Assembly (NCBI GenBank): GCA_943736015.1
Contig: OX031063.1
Coordinates: forward strand, 36,672,172 to 36,736,171
Source of the DNA: Tridacna crocea
Lineage: Eukaryota > Mollusca > Bivalvia > Cardiida > Cardiidae
DNA length: 64,000 nucleotides
Direction: 5' to 3'
A model generated the notes under the pieces. That model was given only the letters and a program-made list of their open reading frames with translations, had not been told where the DNA came from and did no database searches. The position numbers and the translations under genes were made by a program. Every line of letters begins with the position of its first letter. Position 1 is the first letter of the stretch. Shown here piece by piece: positions 52,891 through 63,965 of the stretch.

Positions 52891-53290
52891 ATAAAAATAT
52901 TTTTTTAATATATAAAAACCAAAAATTTATATGTAAAGTTACAAATTTTTTTATAAACTTAATGTATGGAGAAGGTATATAATTGAATTGTAGGTGGGTT
53001 CATCCATATATGGTTGTTAGTCCCACATAGTTAGGTATATAATATACAGACCATAGATTTGAGGAGTATATTATATACAGTTTTATAGGGTTAATTGGTT
53101 AGCCAGTTAACCATGAGGGGCAGGGGGTTAGTCAGTAAATCAATCAACTCACTAGCCATTTAGCAAAGTCACTCAGTCACTCATTCACTCACACATCAAA
53201 TTGGTAAAAGGACTTGGGGCGCAAAAAGGGGACAGCGACCGATTTTGCGCAATAAATGGTGATGCGACCAATTTGTCTCAGATAGGGACG
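52891..53290 (+). other. Right flank of the viral element, possible terminal region
   Basis: A/T-rich tail without genes, with an orphan TTTAATATATAAAAA box. It then has a run of related short units (TCAGTAAATCAATCAACTCA, CACTCAGTCACTCATTCACT) at about 53130-53195, and a small inverted pair GCGCAAAA/TTTTGCGC at 53219-53252. Degenerate short tandem units are frequent near Maverick termini, but no matching left repeat survives here, so the exact end cannot be fixed. Confidence 0.4.
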
Positions 53291-53294
53291 TTTA

Positions 53295-53605
53295 TTATCT
53301 ACTGATACGTTGACGAAGTAGAATTTCCCTTCTGAGTGCCCCATTTCAATGAAAACTGACGTCACTGGGAACTGACGTCACTGAAACCCTGGTAATACGC
53401 CCAAAAACGTGCAACTTGGCGCATAATCTTGATGTTAATCTTGATGGACGCAGCCATTTTGGATGCTGTGTTGATAGTGTAGTCATGTATACGGGGCTTC
53501 CTATAGGAAAACTGGTTTTACTTTGGTTTTTGCCAGTGTACATGATATATATCTCCAGGGCATATTATCAAATCAGATCACGAGAAATTTCTTTGCAGTA
53601 TAATA
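53295..53605. repeat. F7 repeat, partial
   Basis: Starts GACGAAGTAGAATTTCCC just past the viral right flank and includes CTGACGTCACTGGGAACTGA and ATCACGAGAAATTTCTTTGC. Confidence 0.65.
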
Positions 53606-53611
53606 ATAACT

Positions 53612-53795
53612 TTAAACGGCGTAACAAAAATGTAGACCTTGGCAAATTGAAAGCATTTGCAGATGAAAAATTAAGTACGACACAACTGAGAAGATATGCA
53701 TCAGATAGGTAATCCCCATTTTCTCCTTTTCCCGCAATCAAAAGGTTTATTCTCCAGGAGTAGGTAAAACGCCGGATTGGGAGGTAAAGAGTCAA
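53612..53795. mobile_element. Degenerate F1 MITE
   Basis: AAAGCATTTGCAGATGA arm and GGGAGGTAAAGAGTCAA end; half hairpin left. Inserted next to the 500-bp repeat that ends at 53605. Confidence 0.6.
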
Positions 53796-54734
53796 ATTAA
53801 GAAAGTACGTGGATCAGAGAGACATACATCAGTGAAAAACAATCCCGAGATAATTTCCTTCAATAAATAAATTTCTTTTTGTTACACCTGATTTCAAAAA
53901 AAAGGAAACAATTAAAAGCCCTGGGAGGAATTATTTGACCGTTAACCTGCTTTGCTAAAGAAGTGAAATGAAACTTTTAAGCCGATAGTAAAACCTAAAT
54001 TTTGCTATTTCAAATGTACTTTTTCGGGAAGTCTATATATATCTCTTGATCGGACAGTGTAGATCCAAGATCAGACTGCACGGTCTGTGCAGTCTGATCT
54101 TGATGTACACTGTCCGCAAAAGGTCAGTGAGACGCACGTAGCAGTATAGGGGTTAAAGGATGAAATAAGAAGGTCTAAACTTCCTATAGAAACTCGTAAC
54201 ATTCCATTGACAGCTGATATTTGTTATCAGTTACTAACCAGTCCCGAGATTAAAGCACCTTAAAGGAAGAAAAAAGAAGAACTTTGATATTTAAAAAAAT
54301 GGGATAATGGAGAAAACGCTGATAACATTTTATCCGTGAAGAGCCGAACCATTCATTCGAGCTTATTTGTACGAGTTTTTTTTTTTAATGATTTCAGTTT
54401 GGAGAGGTCTAAAATTTTGTCTTTTAAACCATTTCCACACATTCCTTACTTTTATCGACTCTGAGAGAAAATGAAATGGTATCGAAAACATTATGGAAAT
54501 AACAAATAAATGCTGGTTACCTACAAAGTTTTCTACACTTTCAGGTACAAATCCCATGGTTTGAGATGTATTCTAGTTGTCAGCTGCAAATGCTAGAATG
54601 CACAAGGACGCATTCAGTCACGATCTTTCTGGGAAGAAAGCACGGAACATTTGTTTTAGAACCTTAGACACAACAAATATGTTTTGAATTTTACCTAAAG
54701 TAGATCTAGAGAGTAATCTGGCCTGCAATAGGCG
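53796..54734. other. Gene-free stretch
   Basis: An F5 copy at about 54035-54155 and a decayed F1 fragment at about 54400-54545. No coding signal. Confidence 0.5.
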
Positions 54735-54859
54735 ATAAGGAACAGTCGCACATTTGCGTAAAGTGTCGTCCCAGATCAGCCTGCGCAGTCAGCGCAGACC
54801 AATCCGAAACGGAACCTTCCGTTTTTACGTAATTTTCTATTTTGCGCCAGACTACTGTA

Positions 54860-55370
54860 GGACAAAATCTATCATTATACTGCAAAGAAATTTCTCGTGA
54901 TCCGATTGGATAGTATGTCCCGTACATATATATCACGTACACTGACAAAACCGCCGTAAAAGCTTTTTCCCCTTTCGGGGGCCTCGTAAACATGACTACA
55001 CTATCAATACAACATCCAAAATGGTGGCGTCGATTAAGATTAACATCAAGGTTATGTGCAAAGCTGGACGTTTAAGTACGTATTACCAAGGTTTCATGAC
55101 GTCAGTTCCCAGTGACGTAAGTTTTATTGGGTCACTTAGAAGGGAAATTCTAGTTTGTCTGCGTATTCAATTTTTTAAACAAAAAAAAAAAAGAGTAAAA
55201 TTCGCGTAACAAATTTTGGTACGGTGAAACTTTGCAGTATAATAAATTCGTTGTACGGTAAGGCGGCAGAGGACTTGGAAGCTTGTTCACGGCTGTGGTG
55301 AATGATGTCGCTATCTCGACTTCGTTCACGACAGCCGTAATCAAGTTTCCAAGTCCCTTGCAGCCTGAAC
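54860..55370. repeat. F7 repeat, reverse orientation
   Basis: Starts GCAAAGAAATTTCTCGTGAT, includes CAGTTCCCAGTGACGTAAG and ends in the AAGCTTGTTCACGGCTGTG palindrome. Confidence 0.65.
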
Positions 55371-55747
55371 GTATACGTGTAATGTAGTTGTAGGATGCAG
55401 TTTCGGACAGGACTGCAATAGCCGATGTAAAAGAAAAAAAAAATAACTGGCTATTTACAGTTAACTTTCCATGTATAACCAAATAGCGTAAAAATGGTTT
55501 TATACAGTTAGTTGTTAGTAGAAATAATAGTATTTACAGCTAACTGTAAACAGCCATCAAATATATATATTTTGGATATTAACCGGTAACTGTCAATATT
55601 GAAAAAAAAATATAAATATAAAAAAACGGAATTTGCAATCGACATTCATTTGAATATTGTCCAAGGAAAGGTTTTTGTGACACATCAATTGGTATATGAG
55701 GGTGGTGACAATTCCTTTTCAATTACAATTCAACAAATATTAATGTA

Positions 55748-55976
55748 TTAACCCTCTACCCCATAAGGCATTTCTATGGTATCTCTAGTTGACCCTAAAT
55801 AACAGCAAGGATGATACTGTTTCTTATGTGTATATGACACCTTTTGATAGCATAGAAAACATTGTGGCAAAAGGTGGAATTGCTCGTCACGAGCAATTTC
55901 ACATTTTGCCACAATGTTTTCCAAAAGCTCCTACAAGCAATGTGTTGAAATGAGTACCTATGGAGTAAAGGGTTAA
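55748..55976. mobile_element. F2 TTAA palindromic MITE
   Basis: TTAA flanks, hairpin GCTCGTCACGAGC, GAGTAAAGGG end. Confidence 0.87.
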
Positions 55977-56563
55977 TTAACTATTGTTTCAGCCCTTTTA
56001 ACTACATTTCTGGAACATCACGGAGATAGTTCACTCTTATTACTGTTCTTGATTTTTTCAGTACTAAGCACTGTGTATACAGTGTACAGTGCTTTGCCAA
56101 AACACACTCCAGACTCGCACTGCCCACAAGAAATGCAAATCCTGAATCACTTGCCGATAGAAAAATAAAACTATCGCTAAATAAAAACAAATTTAATTTA
56201 CTATAACTGTTCTGATTTGACTAACCTTTTACCTGGTTCTTCGTCGTAAGCATCCTACACGAGTTTACGTGATATCCGGGATGCGTTATTTCAAAATCGA
56301 CGTGTTTTTATCATCGTTTAGCCCCTATCCCGTCCAGTAGGATTTAAACTGGTTTTGCGCTCAATATATATCAGGATATACTACACAGGAATTGAATTTT
56401 GATCTTCTAGAACTACATACTAGTACTTTGTGAAATATTTTCAAGCAAGGGAAAAAGCGTTTTACACAGCTATCTGGCTATTTTAACGCATTAAATTTAT
56501 AGATTATGCCCATTTTGATGGTAAAAGGTTCGCAATACGAGACACGATAAATAATTTTATTAT
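55977..56563. other. Gene-free stretch, nothing recognised
   Basis: Between an F2 and an F1 MITE. Short open frames without motifs. Confidence 0.5.
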
Positions 56564-56792
56564 TTAACCTATTGCCACACATTCCCTACTTTTGACGCCC
56601 CTGAGAAAGAAGCCTTTTGAAAACACCGTCGGAAAAGGAGAAAATGCTGGTAACCAGCATTTTCTCCTTTTCCCACAGTGTTTTCTACCCTTCCCAGAAC
56701 AAATTTAAATTTTTCAGTCACCTTTATTTTGTCGTCTGCAAATGCTTACAATTTGAACCAGTCTAAAATTTTGTCGTCTGGTAAAGGGTTAA
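56564..56792. mobile_element. F1 TTAA palindromic MITE
   Basis: Reverse orientation, TTAA flanks, complete hairpin, TCGTCTGGTAAAGGG end. Confidence 0.85.
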
Positions 56793-56844
56793 AGGATATG
56801 GTAAAATCCCCGTCACAGTATCCGCCATCATGATGACATTATAC

Positions 56845-58330
56845 GTTGTACGGTCAGGTGGCAGGGTACTCGGACACTTGTTCACGACTGTGGTGAATCA
56901 TGCGAGGTGGCGACAAGATTTACCACAGCCGTGAACAAGTGTCCGAGTACCCTGCCACCTGACTGTACAACGAATTTATTATACTACATAGTTTAACCAT
57001 TCCAATGTTTCTTAGTGGAATTTTACCTTCTTTTTATTTTATTTTATTTTTTTTTCTTGGGTGGGGGGTTAGAAAAATAAGTACGCCGACATAGTAGAAT
57101 TTTCCTTCTAAGTTCCCACTTTCATTGAAAACTGACGTCACTGGAAACTGACGTCATTGAATCCTTGGTAATACGTGCTATGACGTGCACCTTGGCACAT
57201 AATCTTGATGTAAATCATCAAAATTTGGATGTTGCGTTGACAGTGTAGTCACGTATACGGGGCGCCCGGAAAGGGAACTGCTTTTGCGTTGGTTTTGCCA
57301 GTGTACATGATGTATATGTTCGGTGCATATCATCCTATCGGATCAGGAGAAATTTCTTTGCGGTATAAAAATATTAGTTTTATGGTTATATGGCATTGGA
57401 CTTTATTAGTTGTACGGTAAGGTGGCAGGGTACTTGAAAACTTGTCCACGGCTGTGTCGAATCATGTCACCCCGAGTCGATGGCGAGGTGGCGACATGAT
57501 TCGACACAGCGTGAACAAGTTTCCAAATCCCCTGCCACCTGACCGTACAACGAGTTTATTTTACTGCAAAGTTTTACCCTTTCAAAGCGCGTTAAGCAAA
57601 TTTTTGTCTGTTTTATAATCTCTCGAATCGAGTATGCTAATGAAATTGAAATTCCCTTCTGAGTGCCCCAATTCAATGAAAACTGACGTCACTGGAAACT
57701 GATGTCACCAAAACGTGCAGTTTGGTGCATAAAGTGCAGTTTGGTGCATCGATGGACGCTACCATTTTGGATGGTGAGTAGCAAGTGTAGTGATGTTTAC
57801 GGGGCACTCGAAAGGAAAATTGGATTTACGTAGTTTTTGCCAGGATATATTATGATATACATGTTACCGGCATGCTAATCAATCAGATCACGAGAAATTT
57901 CTTTGCAGTATGATAAGAAAACTTGTTCGTGACTCAGGTGAATCATGTAGCCCCGAGCCGAAGGCGAGGTGGTAAACTGATTCACCATAGCCGTAAAAAA
58001 GCTTTCAAGGCTTCTGCTGCATGACCGTGGAACGAAATTATGTCCTACATTTAACCATTCCAACGAGTGTAAAGCGAAATTAACCTCTTTTTTTGTTTTA
58101 AAAATTGAGAACGTAGACGCAGCAGAATGTCCCTTTTGAGTGCCTCAATTCAATGAAAACTGATGTCAATGGGAACCGACGTCACAAAAAGGTGGTAAAA
58201 AGTGAGGTTTGATGCATAATCTTGATATTTATTTTGATCAACGTCATGCTTTTGGATGTTCTGTCGAAAGTCTAGTCATGTATACGGGGCTCCCGAAAAG
58301 GAAACTCCTTTAGCGTTGGCCTGGAACTGA
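56845..58330. repeat. Cluster of three F7 repeats
   Basis: Three head-to-tail copies (about 56845-57370, 57405-57915, 57905-58330), each starting with the TTGTTCACG palindrome and containing ACTGACGTCA-type CRE-like sites and TATACGGGGC/TTTACGGGGC. Open frames within are repeat-derived. Confidence 0.65.
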
Positions 58331-59990
58331 AGAAACACAGGATACACATGAATAAGAGAGCCGCTTTCATGTATCGTGAAATGACTGAAAAATGTGAAAG
58401 CGGTGTGACAACTATTAAATTTACCAATCCTATATTTTGAATTGTAATTCGTGGAAACAGACTGACAGGTCATTTTTCTAACTTTTCCGTTGGACATCAT
58501 CCGGTTCATTCGATGCAACTTGCACTAACATTGATGTTTAAACATATCTCATCTAACTCTGACCACCAAAGATGTATAAACTCTTCTACCTTACACGGCT
58601 TTGAATACAATCTAATGAATTTCAAAAATATTTTTATCTTGTCGGCTTGACAAAAGGAGCGGATCTTTAAGATCTAAGATCATACAATGAGTTTTGTGAT
58701 CTTGATCTATGCCGCTCGAAAAGAAAAACCCTGATTTCGCGACTTACAGACCCTGTGTGGACAGTGTAGATGAAGGTCAGACTTCACAGAGCGTGCCGTC
58801 TGATCTGTGATCTAAGCTGTCCCATTAGGAGATGTTAGCCCCTCAAACATAACATGGAAATAAAAATATTCAGGTCTCTAACGTTACCATCGATTTAAAA
58901 ATTCCCTTTTAGTTATTCAGCAGGAAAAGGGTTAAATGAACTCGATAAATTTGCCATCCACCTGAATCAATCGGCTGAACTATAATTGCTTCATTGCCAG
59001 TCTCAAGATTTGACCCCTGTACCACGGTAGCTGTTTAATATTTTAAGAAACAGTCAAGTGGAATAGTTTTGCAAAGCTTTCACCACCCTATCCAAAAAGT
59101 CCTTAAATAATAATCAATCACTGATCATTTACATGGTAAATAGTTGAATTACGCTCCAACTGTAAGGCAATTAGAAGGGTAAGCGTTACCTGAAAAGTTC
59201 CCCCCCTCCAGTGCAGTAGTATAGGGGTCACCTTGAGATCAAACAAAAATGAAGCAATAGCCAAGTCAGAGAGAGTATCCTAAATAAAGATAACATGGAA
59301 TACGAATATGTATGTCTGAAGCAGGAAAGAAATTTAGCGGCAGCAAAACAAAGCTGATATCTACCAACCGTTTATTAACTATAAGGATTTAAGTTCCATA
59401 ATAATTTCTTCAGTAGCTTCGGCGGGCAGTGATGATCACGATAAGACAATACAGAATGTGCAGCTATGTCTAGAATCTATATTTTCCGCTGTATCAGGAT
59501 ATTCCAAGGTCAACATTGGATGAAATCGATAAATTGGGTAAAATGAGTAAAACCGTAAAAAAAAAAAAAAAAAATATGTATATTTTTTTCGATTTAAAAA
59601 ATGAGGTTTTCTGATATTAGGCTTTAAAATCAGAATGTGACAATTTTGCCCTTCAGCGAAAAAATACTTATCTTATGTTATTTACATCTTTCTAAACACC
59701 ATCGTAATTATATCGTGGTGACAGCACTCTTTTTTCAATTCTACCTGGGCCAGCCATTCAAGCAACTCACTACTGTATTGCATTCAAGTAATTTAATTAG
59801 ATAAGCTATAGAACTATTCAAGAACAATCCCACCAACCAACAACTTGCAGCTATCAAGTTTGTTTCTTGCAGGAATATAAACAATGTTGTAGTGAAAAAA
59901 AAAATGGCAAGATGGTTTTCTCTAATTTTCATTTTGTAGATGAAACAGTCGGAAGCAGTTAATTCGAAAATCAGCATAGTAATTCTAGAA
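58331..59990. other. Gene-free stretch downstream of SLC6
   Basis: An F5 copy near 58735-58855, poly-A at 59558-59574. Presumed 3' UTR of the SLC6 gene begins at 59990; no clear AATAAA close by. Confidence 0.45.
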
Positions 59991-60065
59991 CTAGGACGGT
60001 ATATTAGGATTCTCTAGTCCTAGTTGGTGGGTCTTCAGTATAGGTGTTAATGCCTGTCGCAGTCT
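59991..60065 (-). CDS. SLC6 last exon, cytoplasmic tail
   Basis: 75 bp after acceptor GTCTTCTTTCAG, ending with TAG at 59991-59993. It encodes [20 protein letters not shown] and four more residues. The R-L-R-x-x-L-x-P pattern is the usual start of SLC6 C-terminal tails. Confidence 0.82.
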   Translation of the reverse strand, partial: RLRQALTPILKTHQLGLENPNIPS

Positions 60066-63000
60066 CTGAAAGAAGACAAAAAGAATTTTGCTGTAAACCG
60101 AATCAGGCTGAACTCCGTATAAATGTTTGTACCAATTAAACTTAAAAAAACATTTTGATTCCACATTTCGCAAGAACATCTTTAAAAAGTGCCATTCATA
60201 TTCAGATAATTTAGACTGAGCAAAATTCTGCCTAACTATTCATGCTTTACATCAATACTTACTCTTTCCATGACTTTTCTCCAAAAAAGAGCTATTCTTG
60301 TTTCTGAGTAAATTGTCGATTGACGAAAGGTGAGCATATTTGCAAATCGTATAATATATACAAATGACAAAAAACCCTTTACTTGCCTTTTGCATATTTC
60401 CTCTTGCCGTTACTAGTCTATAAATAGCAACTATTGGAATACACAAGACAGATGAAGCTGTTAGAATCCAACCAATTCCTATGGCCCAATTCGGATACGA
60501 ATATACATGTGATTTCCGATCGTATGTTAGTTCGGAATAAAATATTCCTCCAAATACCAGCAATCCCTGAAATTACGAGTGATCTGTGAAACAGAAATGC
60601 GTGACGTCTCAAAACAAAGATATTCTGGTTGTCACAGCAATGTATCTTCAGGATCTGATACAGTATCTATAAAAGCAACTGAATGCCACCGCCGAATGAA
60701 ATAAGCAAAAACAGTTAAAGACAGCTTACCATTACAAAAAGTGGAGAAAGGATAGTCCAACAAATCTTAACCCCAATAAACACTTTTCCACTATACATCA
60801 GCTCTAAATTGTCCATAAACCGGTTAATACCTGTGATAAAACAAAATGAGATACTACAACGTAGATTGTTGCGCTTCAAGAGGTAATAAGTTATTTACAG
60901 TGCCAAAACCAGTGACATTACTAATGTTCATGCTCTCAACAATATTTGGGCCTGTTCCTTTGAATTCACAATAACGTTTCAGCTGAATAATTCGAGATTC
61001 AAAAAGTACCTATCAAATTGACCCAGACGGATAGTTCTAGCCAGTAAAGTAGCTGCTAATGGAATCAAAAGAAAGAACAAAACTATTCACGGTTGACGAT
61101 CCTGTTTTAGTATTATGTTTCTAAAGGTATCAAGATAGTTCTCTATTTAATCCCTTACCAAACAGCTACAAAAAGCTTTTGGAAACATAATGCGAAAAGG
61201 AGCAAACCCTGGTAATCAGCATATTCTCCATTTCCTCACATTTTTTTTTCAACCCTGTTACAGAAAAATTTAATCATTTGACGTCTGCAAATGTTTTCCT
61301 TTCAGGCAAGTCAACATATTTTGTCTTTCGGTAAGAAGTTAACGCTAAATCTTCAATTTTGATAAATTAAATTGTTACGATTCTAGAGAGAATGTTAAAC
61401 CGAAATATTAAACATTTTTTTTTTTCAAATTTGGTACATATTTTCTATTATTGCATCTTATACACCAGAAGAAATTATTGTGCTCTTACCCGTAAAGTGA
61501 GAGCAATAAAGGATATAGTAGGATTGGTAAGTTTGTAGAAGCATTTTTATGTTTGTAATGGATTATTTTAAGCAAAAATCATCGCCACGTGAAGAATACA
61601 TACCGTAAACATATGAAATAACTATCATTTCAAATAAAGAAATGATCAGCACGGTCTTGTTCACAGAATAATAATCTATGAGTTGAAACACATACATTCC
61701 TCCCTGTGAAAAAAAAAATCACTTAATTTCTCGTTGAAAACACACAAAATATATGCCGTCATGTGAAGGCATTTACCAATGTGAGCATGGATATTCCTGA
61801 GGTAAATTGCAATAAGGAAAAGTGTGTATATATTTGAGCTATTTTTCAGAACATGCATATTTACCTATAAGTGGATATGTTCCCTACGAAATGTATGTCA
61901 CTTGAACAAGTCTTAGCCATTTTACTGTCTAATTTACATACAACTGCAAAAATATTTTCAACTTAATTTTTGCTGCAAATGAAACGACTAAAAGGATTTA
62001 AGTACGAAAAAGGATCGTGCAAAGCACCTCCCATCTTGAAGATTAAGAAACGTTGCTTCATTTTGTCATGATTGCGTAATATATGTACATTTCTGATGCC
62101 AAACTAGACAATGTGACCTGAACGCGTAAACACAAACGTGTATTCTATTACCCTGTGAACGCAACCTGAACACATTGTGAATATACGTTCTCTTACTTAT
62201 ACAATAAGTCATATATTCCTTACTTTCTCCAAATAGCTGATAAGGACTGAGAAATAATTTTGGATTGTTTCTGAAATACTATCTATTTTAAACATACTTC
62301 GGCGACAACTTACAACCAGTACTTTACAGTTGCTATGTAGTACTTTGCTACAGGGCATCTACGTAAGCAAGGCATCAACTGACAACCAAATTTGGTCTTT
62401 CTTGAAAAAGAACTATGAAACCCACAAAAATAAAAAAAAATGTAAAAACCAGGTTCAAATACATCTCCTTTCCAGCATCAGCTTCAGTTTTGAAGCCAGA
62501 TTCAAATTTTAGAAACTTGCCATTCAATTTACCGAGTCATTCTGTCCTAATGTTAAAAAACTAATTGCTAGTCTATGCATTTAGAAGAAGATATCAATCT
62601 AAAATGTTTATTTGTAAAGGCACTGACTTCAGTCTGAGCCAATTATAACTGGCTTCCAACAAGGAAAAGGGGTCATTTGGACATTTGCATAAGATGTCGT
62701 CTCAGATCAATCTAATCTGGGAGGACTTTACGACTACATTAAATTTTGTGCTGCAATGGACTTGCGCGAAACAAAAAAATACATGAAATAGAAGGTGTCA
62801 TTGCACGCTACACAGAATGATCCGACACAACGCTTTACGCAAATGTCAGAACACCCCTGTTCGCGTGTTGCAGGACATATGATGTATGTAATATTGAAAA
62901 TCTACTCAAATTTTTAACCAACCTCTGTGACCATAGATAAACCTATGAGGAACATCACAACGCACAAGAAACCTGTAAACATCTGGCGCCTGTATCCGAC

Positions 63001-63965
63001 GTTGAAAAAGTGGGGAAACAAATCAAAGAATAGTGTTACCAATCCTTCAACCTGTACAAACTGCGAGGAAATAAAAACGAAACAATCACCGGATTGAGCC
63101 AAGATTGTTAACCCTCAGGTTGCTAAGTGCGACCCAAGAAGATTCCGGACAATGCAGATTAAAGTCAGACTGCAGGTATCAAGGCTATAAATAGTTTTCA
63201 GTCACCGCTAGGCTAATAGTGCTTCCAAACAGAAAGTACTCTTTCACATATGGGACCCAGTGATTTATTTTTCGTCCATTTTATTTTCGACCGTGATCGA
63301 GTGCATTTGTGCGAATATAAACATAATAGCATATGCTTGCCTAAAAGATCAGTTGAATTGTCAATTTGCGACCCATTTCATCAATACACAGTGAAGTATG
63401 ACCTAAGATTGGTTTAGCCTCCATCACCAGTTTCACTCATTTATCGAATTATCAACTTGTTTGATATATACATATACAAAACCATACTGCATTGAAAGTA
63501 TAAAAACTCTGCAACACAAACGTCATCAACAACAAAAATAACGACATTGATAATGAACCAATATGTGCCAATTTCTGTGAAAAGGGAGTTTGATGCATCA
63601 GCAAAAAATTATAAAGCTATTTCAACCTGCACAGTACGGCAAGGATGACATGGGTCAATTCCCCTTGCTATTTACGAATTTTCTGCATTTAGAAGGACCG
63701 TTCTACCTCATGATTTATTCGGTTATCAGACAGAAGGTATTTTGTGAATCCACCATCAAAAGATGCCTTGCATGGTATAATGTAACAAAGCATCCCTAAT
63801 ACATACTAGATAAAAAGTTTGGCATCTTGTAGCAAGGATTAAAATCACAAACCTGACTGTCTATCCCCAGAAATATCACCATACAAAAGAAGAACGCCGA
63901 CCACATCGGTGCTAAAGGTAGCTGAGATACAGCTTCCGGGTATACTATAAATGCCAATCCAGGCC
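59991..63965 (-). CDS. SLC6 family sodium/chloride-dependent transporter, 3' half
   Basis: Six exons in phase on the minus strand: 63965-63853, 63060-62923, 61703-61604, 60830-60730, 60566-60387 and 60065-59991. They encode TM7 onward: [12 protein letters not shown] and [23 protein letters not shown] and the TM8 [20 protein letters not shown] (TM9); [10 protein letters not shown] and [10 protein letters not shown] (TM11); [20 protein letters not shown] and the TM12 helix; a short cytoplasmic tail [12 protein letters not shown]. The DSQ and TEGGMYV motifs are those of Na+/Cl- coupled neurotransmitter and amino-acid transporters of the plasma membrane. Substrate (glycine, GABA, taurine, proline or other) cannot be told without TM1, TM3 and TM6, which lie off the right edge. 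The intron after TM12 starts with GC rather than GT. Confidence 0.88.
60387..60566 (-). CDS. SLC6 exon with TM12, GC donor
   Basis: 180 bp (60 codons), acceptor GTAATTTCAG, ending AAG|GCAAGT. It encodes the end of TM11, the extracellular loop [20 protein letters not shown] and TM12. No GT donor fits in frame before the ORF runs on, and the GC site matches the strong consensus that GC-AG introns require. Confidence 0.82.
60730..60830 (-). CDS. SLC6 exon with TM11
   Basis: 101 bp, acceptor TTATCACAG, donor ATG|GTAAGC. It completes the Gly codon from the previous exon and encodes [17 protein letters not shown] and [13 protein letters not shown]. Confidence 0.85.
61147..61342. mobile_element. 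F1 TTAA MITE in the SLC6 intron
   Basis: TTAA-TCCCTTACCAAACAG to TCGGTAAGAAG-TTAA with a decayed hairpin. It lies in the intron between the TM9 and TM11 exons. Confidence 0.7.
61604..61703 (-). CDS. SLC6 exon with TM9
   Basis: 100 bp, acceptor TTTTTCACAG, donor ACG|GTATGT, phase 0 in and 1 out. It encodes [17 protein letters not shown] and the TM9/TM10 hydrophobic stretch ending VISYVYG. Confidence 0.85.
62655..62880. mobile_element. F3 MITE, degenerate
   Basis: GGGGTCATTTGGACATTTG to TTCGCGTGTTGCAGG; inner palindromes eroded. In the SLC6 intron. Confidence 0.6.
62923..63060 (-). CDS. SLC6 exon with TM8
   Basis: 138 bp (46 codons), acceptor TTTCCTCGCAG, donor GAG|GTTGGT. It encodes [20 protein letters not shown] and the TM8 segment ending SMVTE, including the Ser/Thr-containing Na2-site region. 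Confidence 0.85.
63853..63965 (-). CDS. SLC6 exon with TM7
   Basis: 113 bp, phase 1 in and 0 out; acceptor CTATGTCCAG, donor CAG|GTTTGT. It encodes [20 protein letters not shown] and FLGIDSQ. Confidence 0.85.

Larger units (their letters stand above)
43100..53290 (+). mobile_element. Decaying Maverick/Polinton-type endogenous virus
   Basis: Ten co-oriented genes occupy 43100-52890 with short spacers: packaging ATPase, penton-like protein, core-like protein, dUTPase-like protein, membrane/coiled-coil protein, DUF8207-like protein, small repeat protein, double-jelly-roll major capsid protein, SAP/NUMOD1-like protein and family B DNA polymerase. Capsid, packaging and polymerase genes together define a Maverick/Polinton or closely related adintovirus-like element. 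The left edge at 43099/43100 coincides with the TTAA end of a MITE and cuts into the ATPase, so the left terminal repeat and any integrase are missing. The right edge is uncertain: after the polymerase come about 400 bp of A/T-rich DNA and a degenerate tandem stretch (about 53120-53195), and a different repeat family starts near 53300. No protease gene is visible. Five genes contain nonsense or frameshift lesions, so this copy is unlikely to be replication-competent. Confidence 0.85.

Noticed and set aside
43100-53290. Bacterial or phage contamination
   Set aside because: Gene content is that of eukaryotic Mavericks, the locus is flanked by host MITEs on the left and host repeats on the right, and it carries decay lesions.
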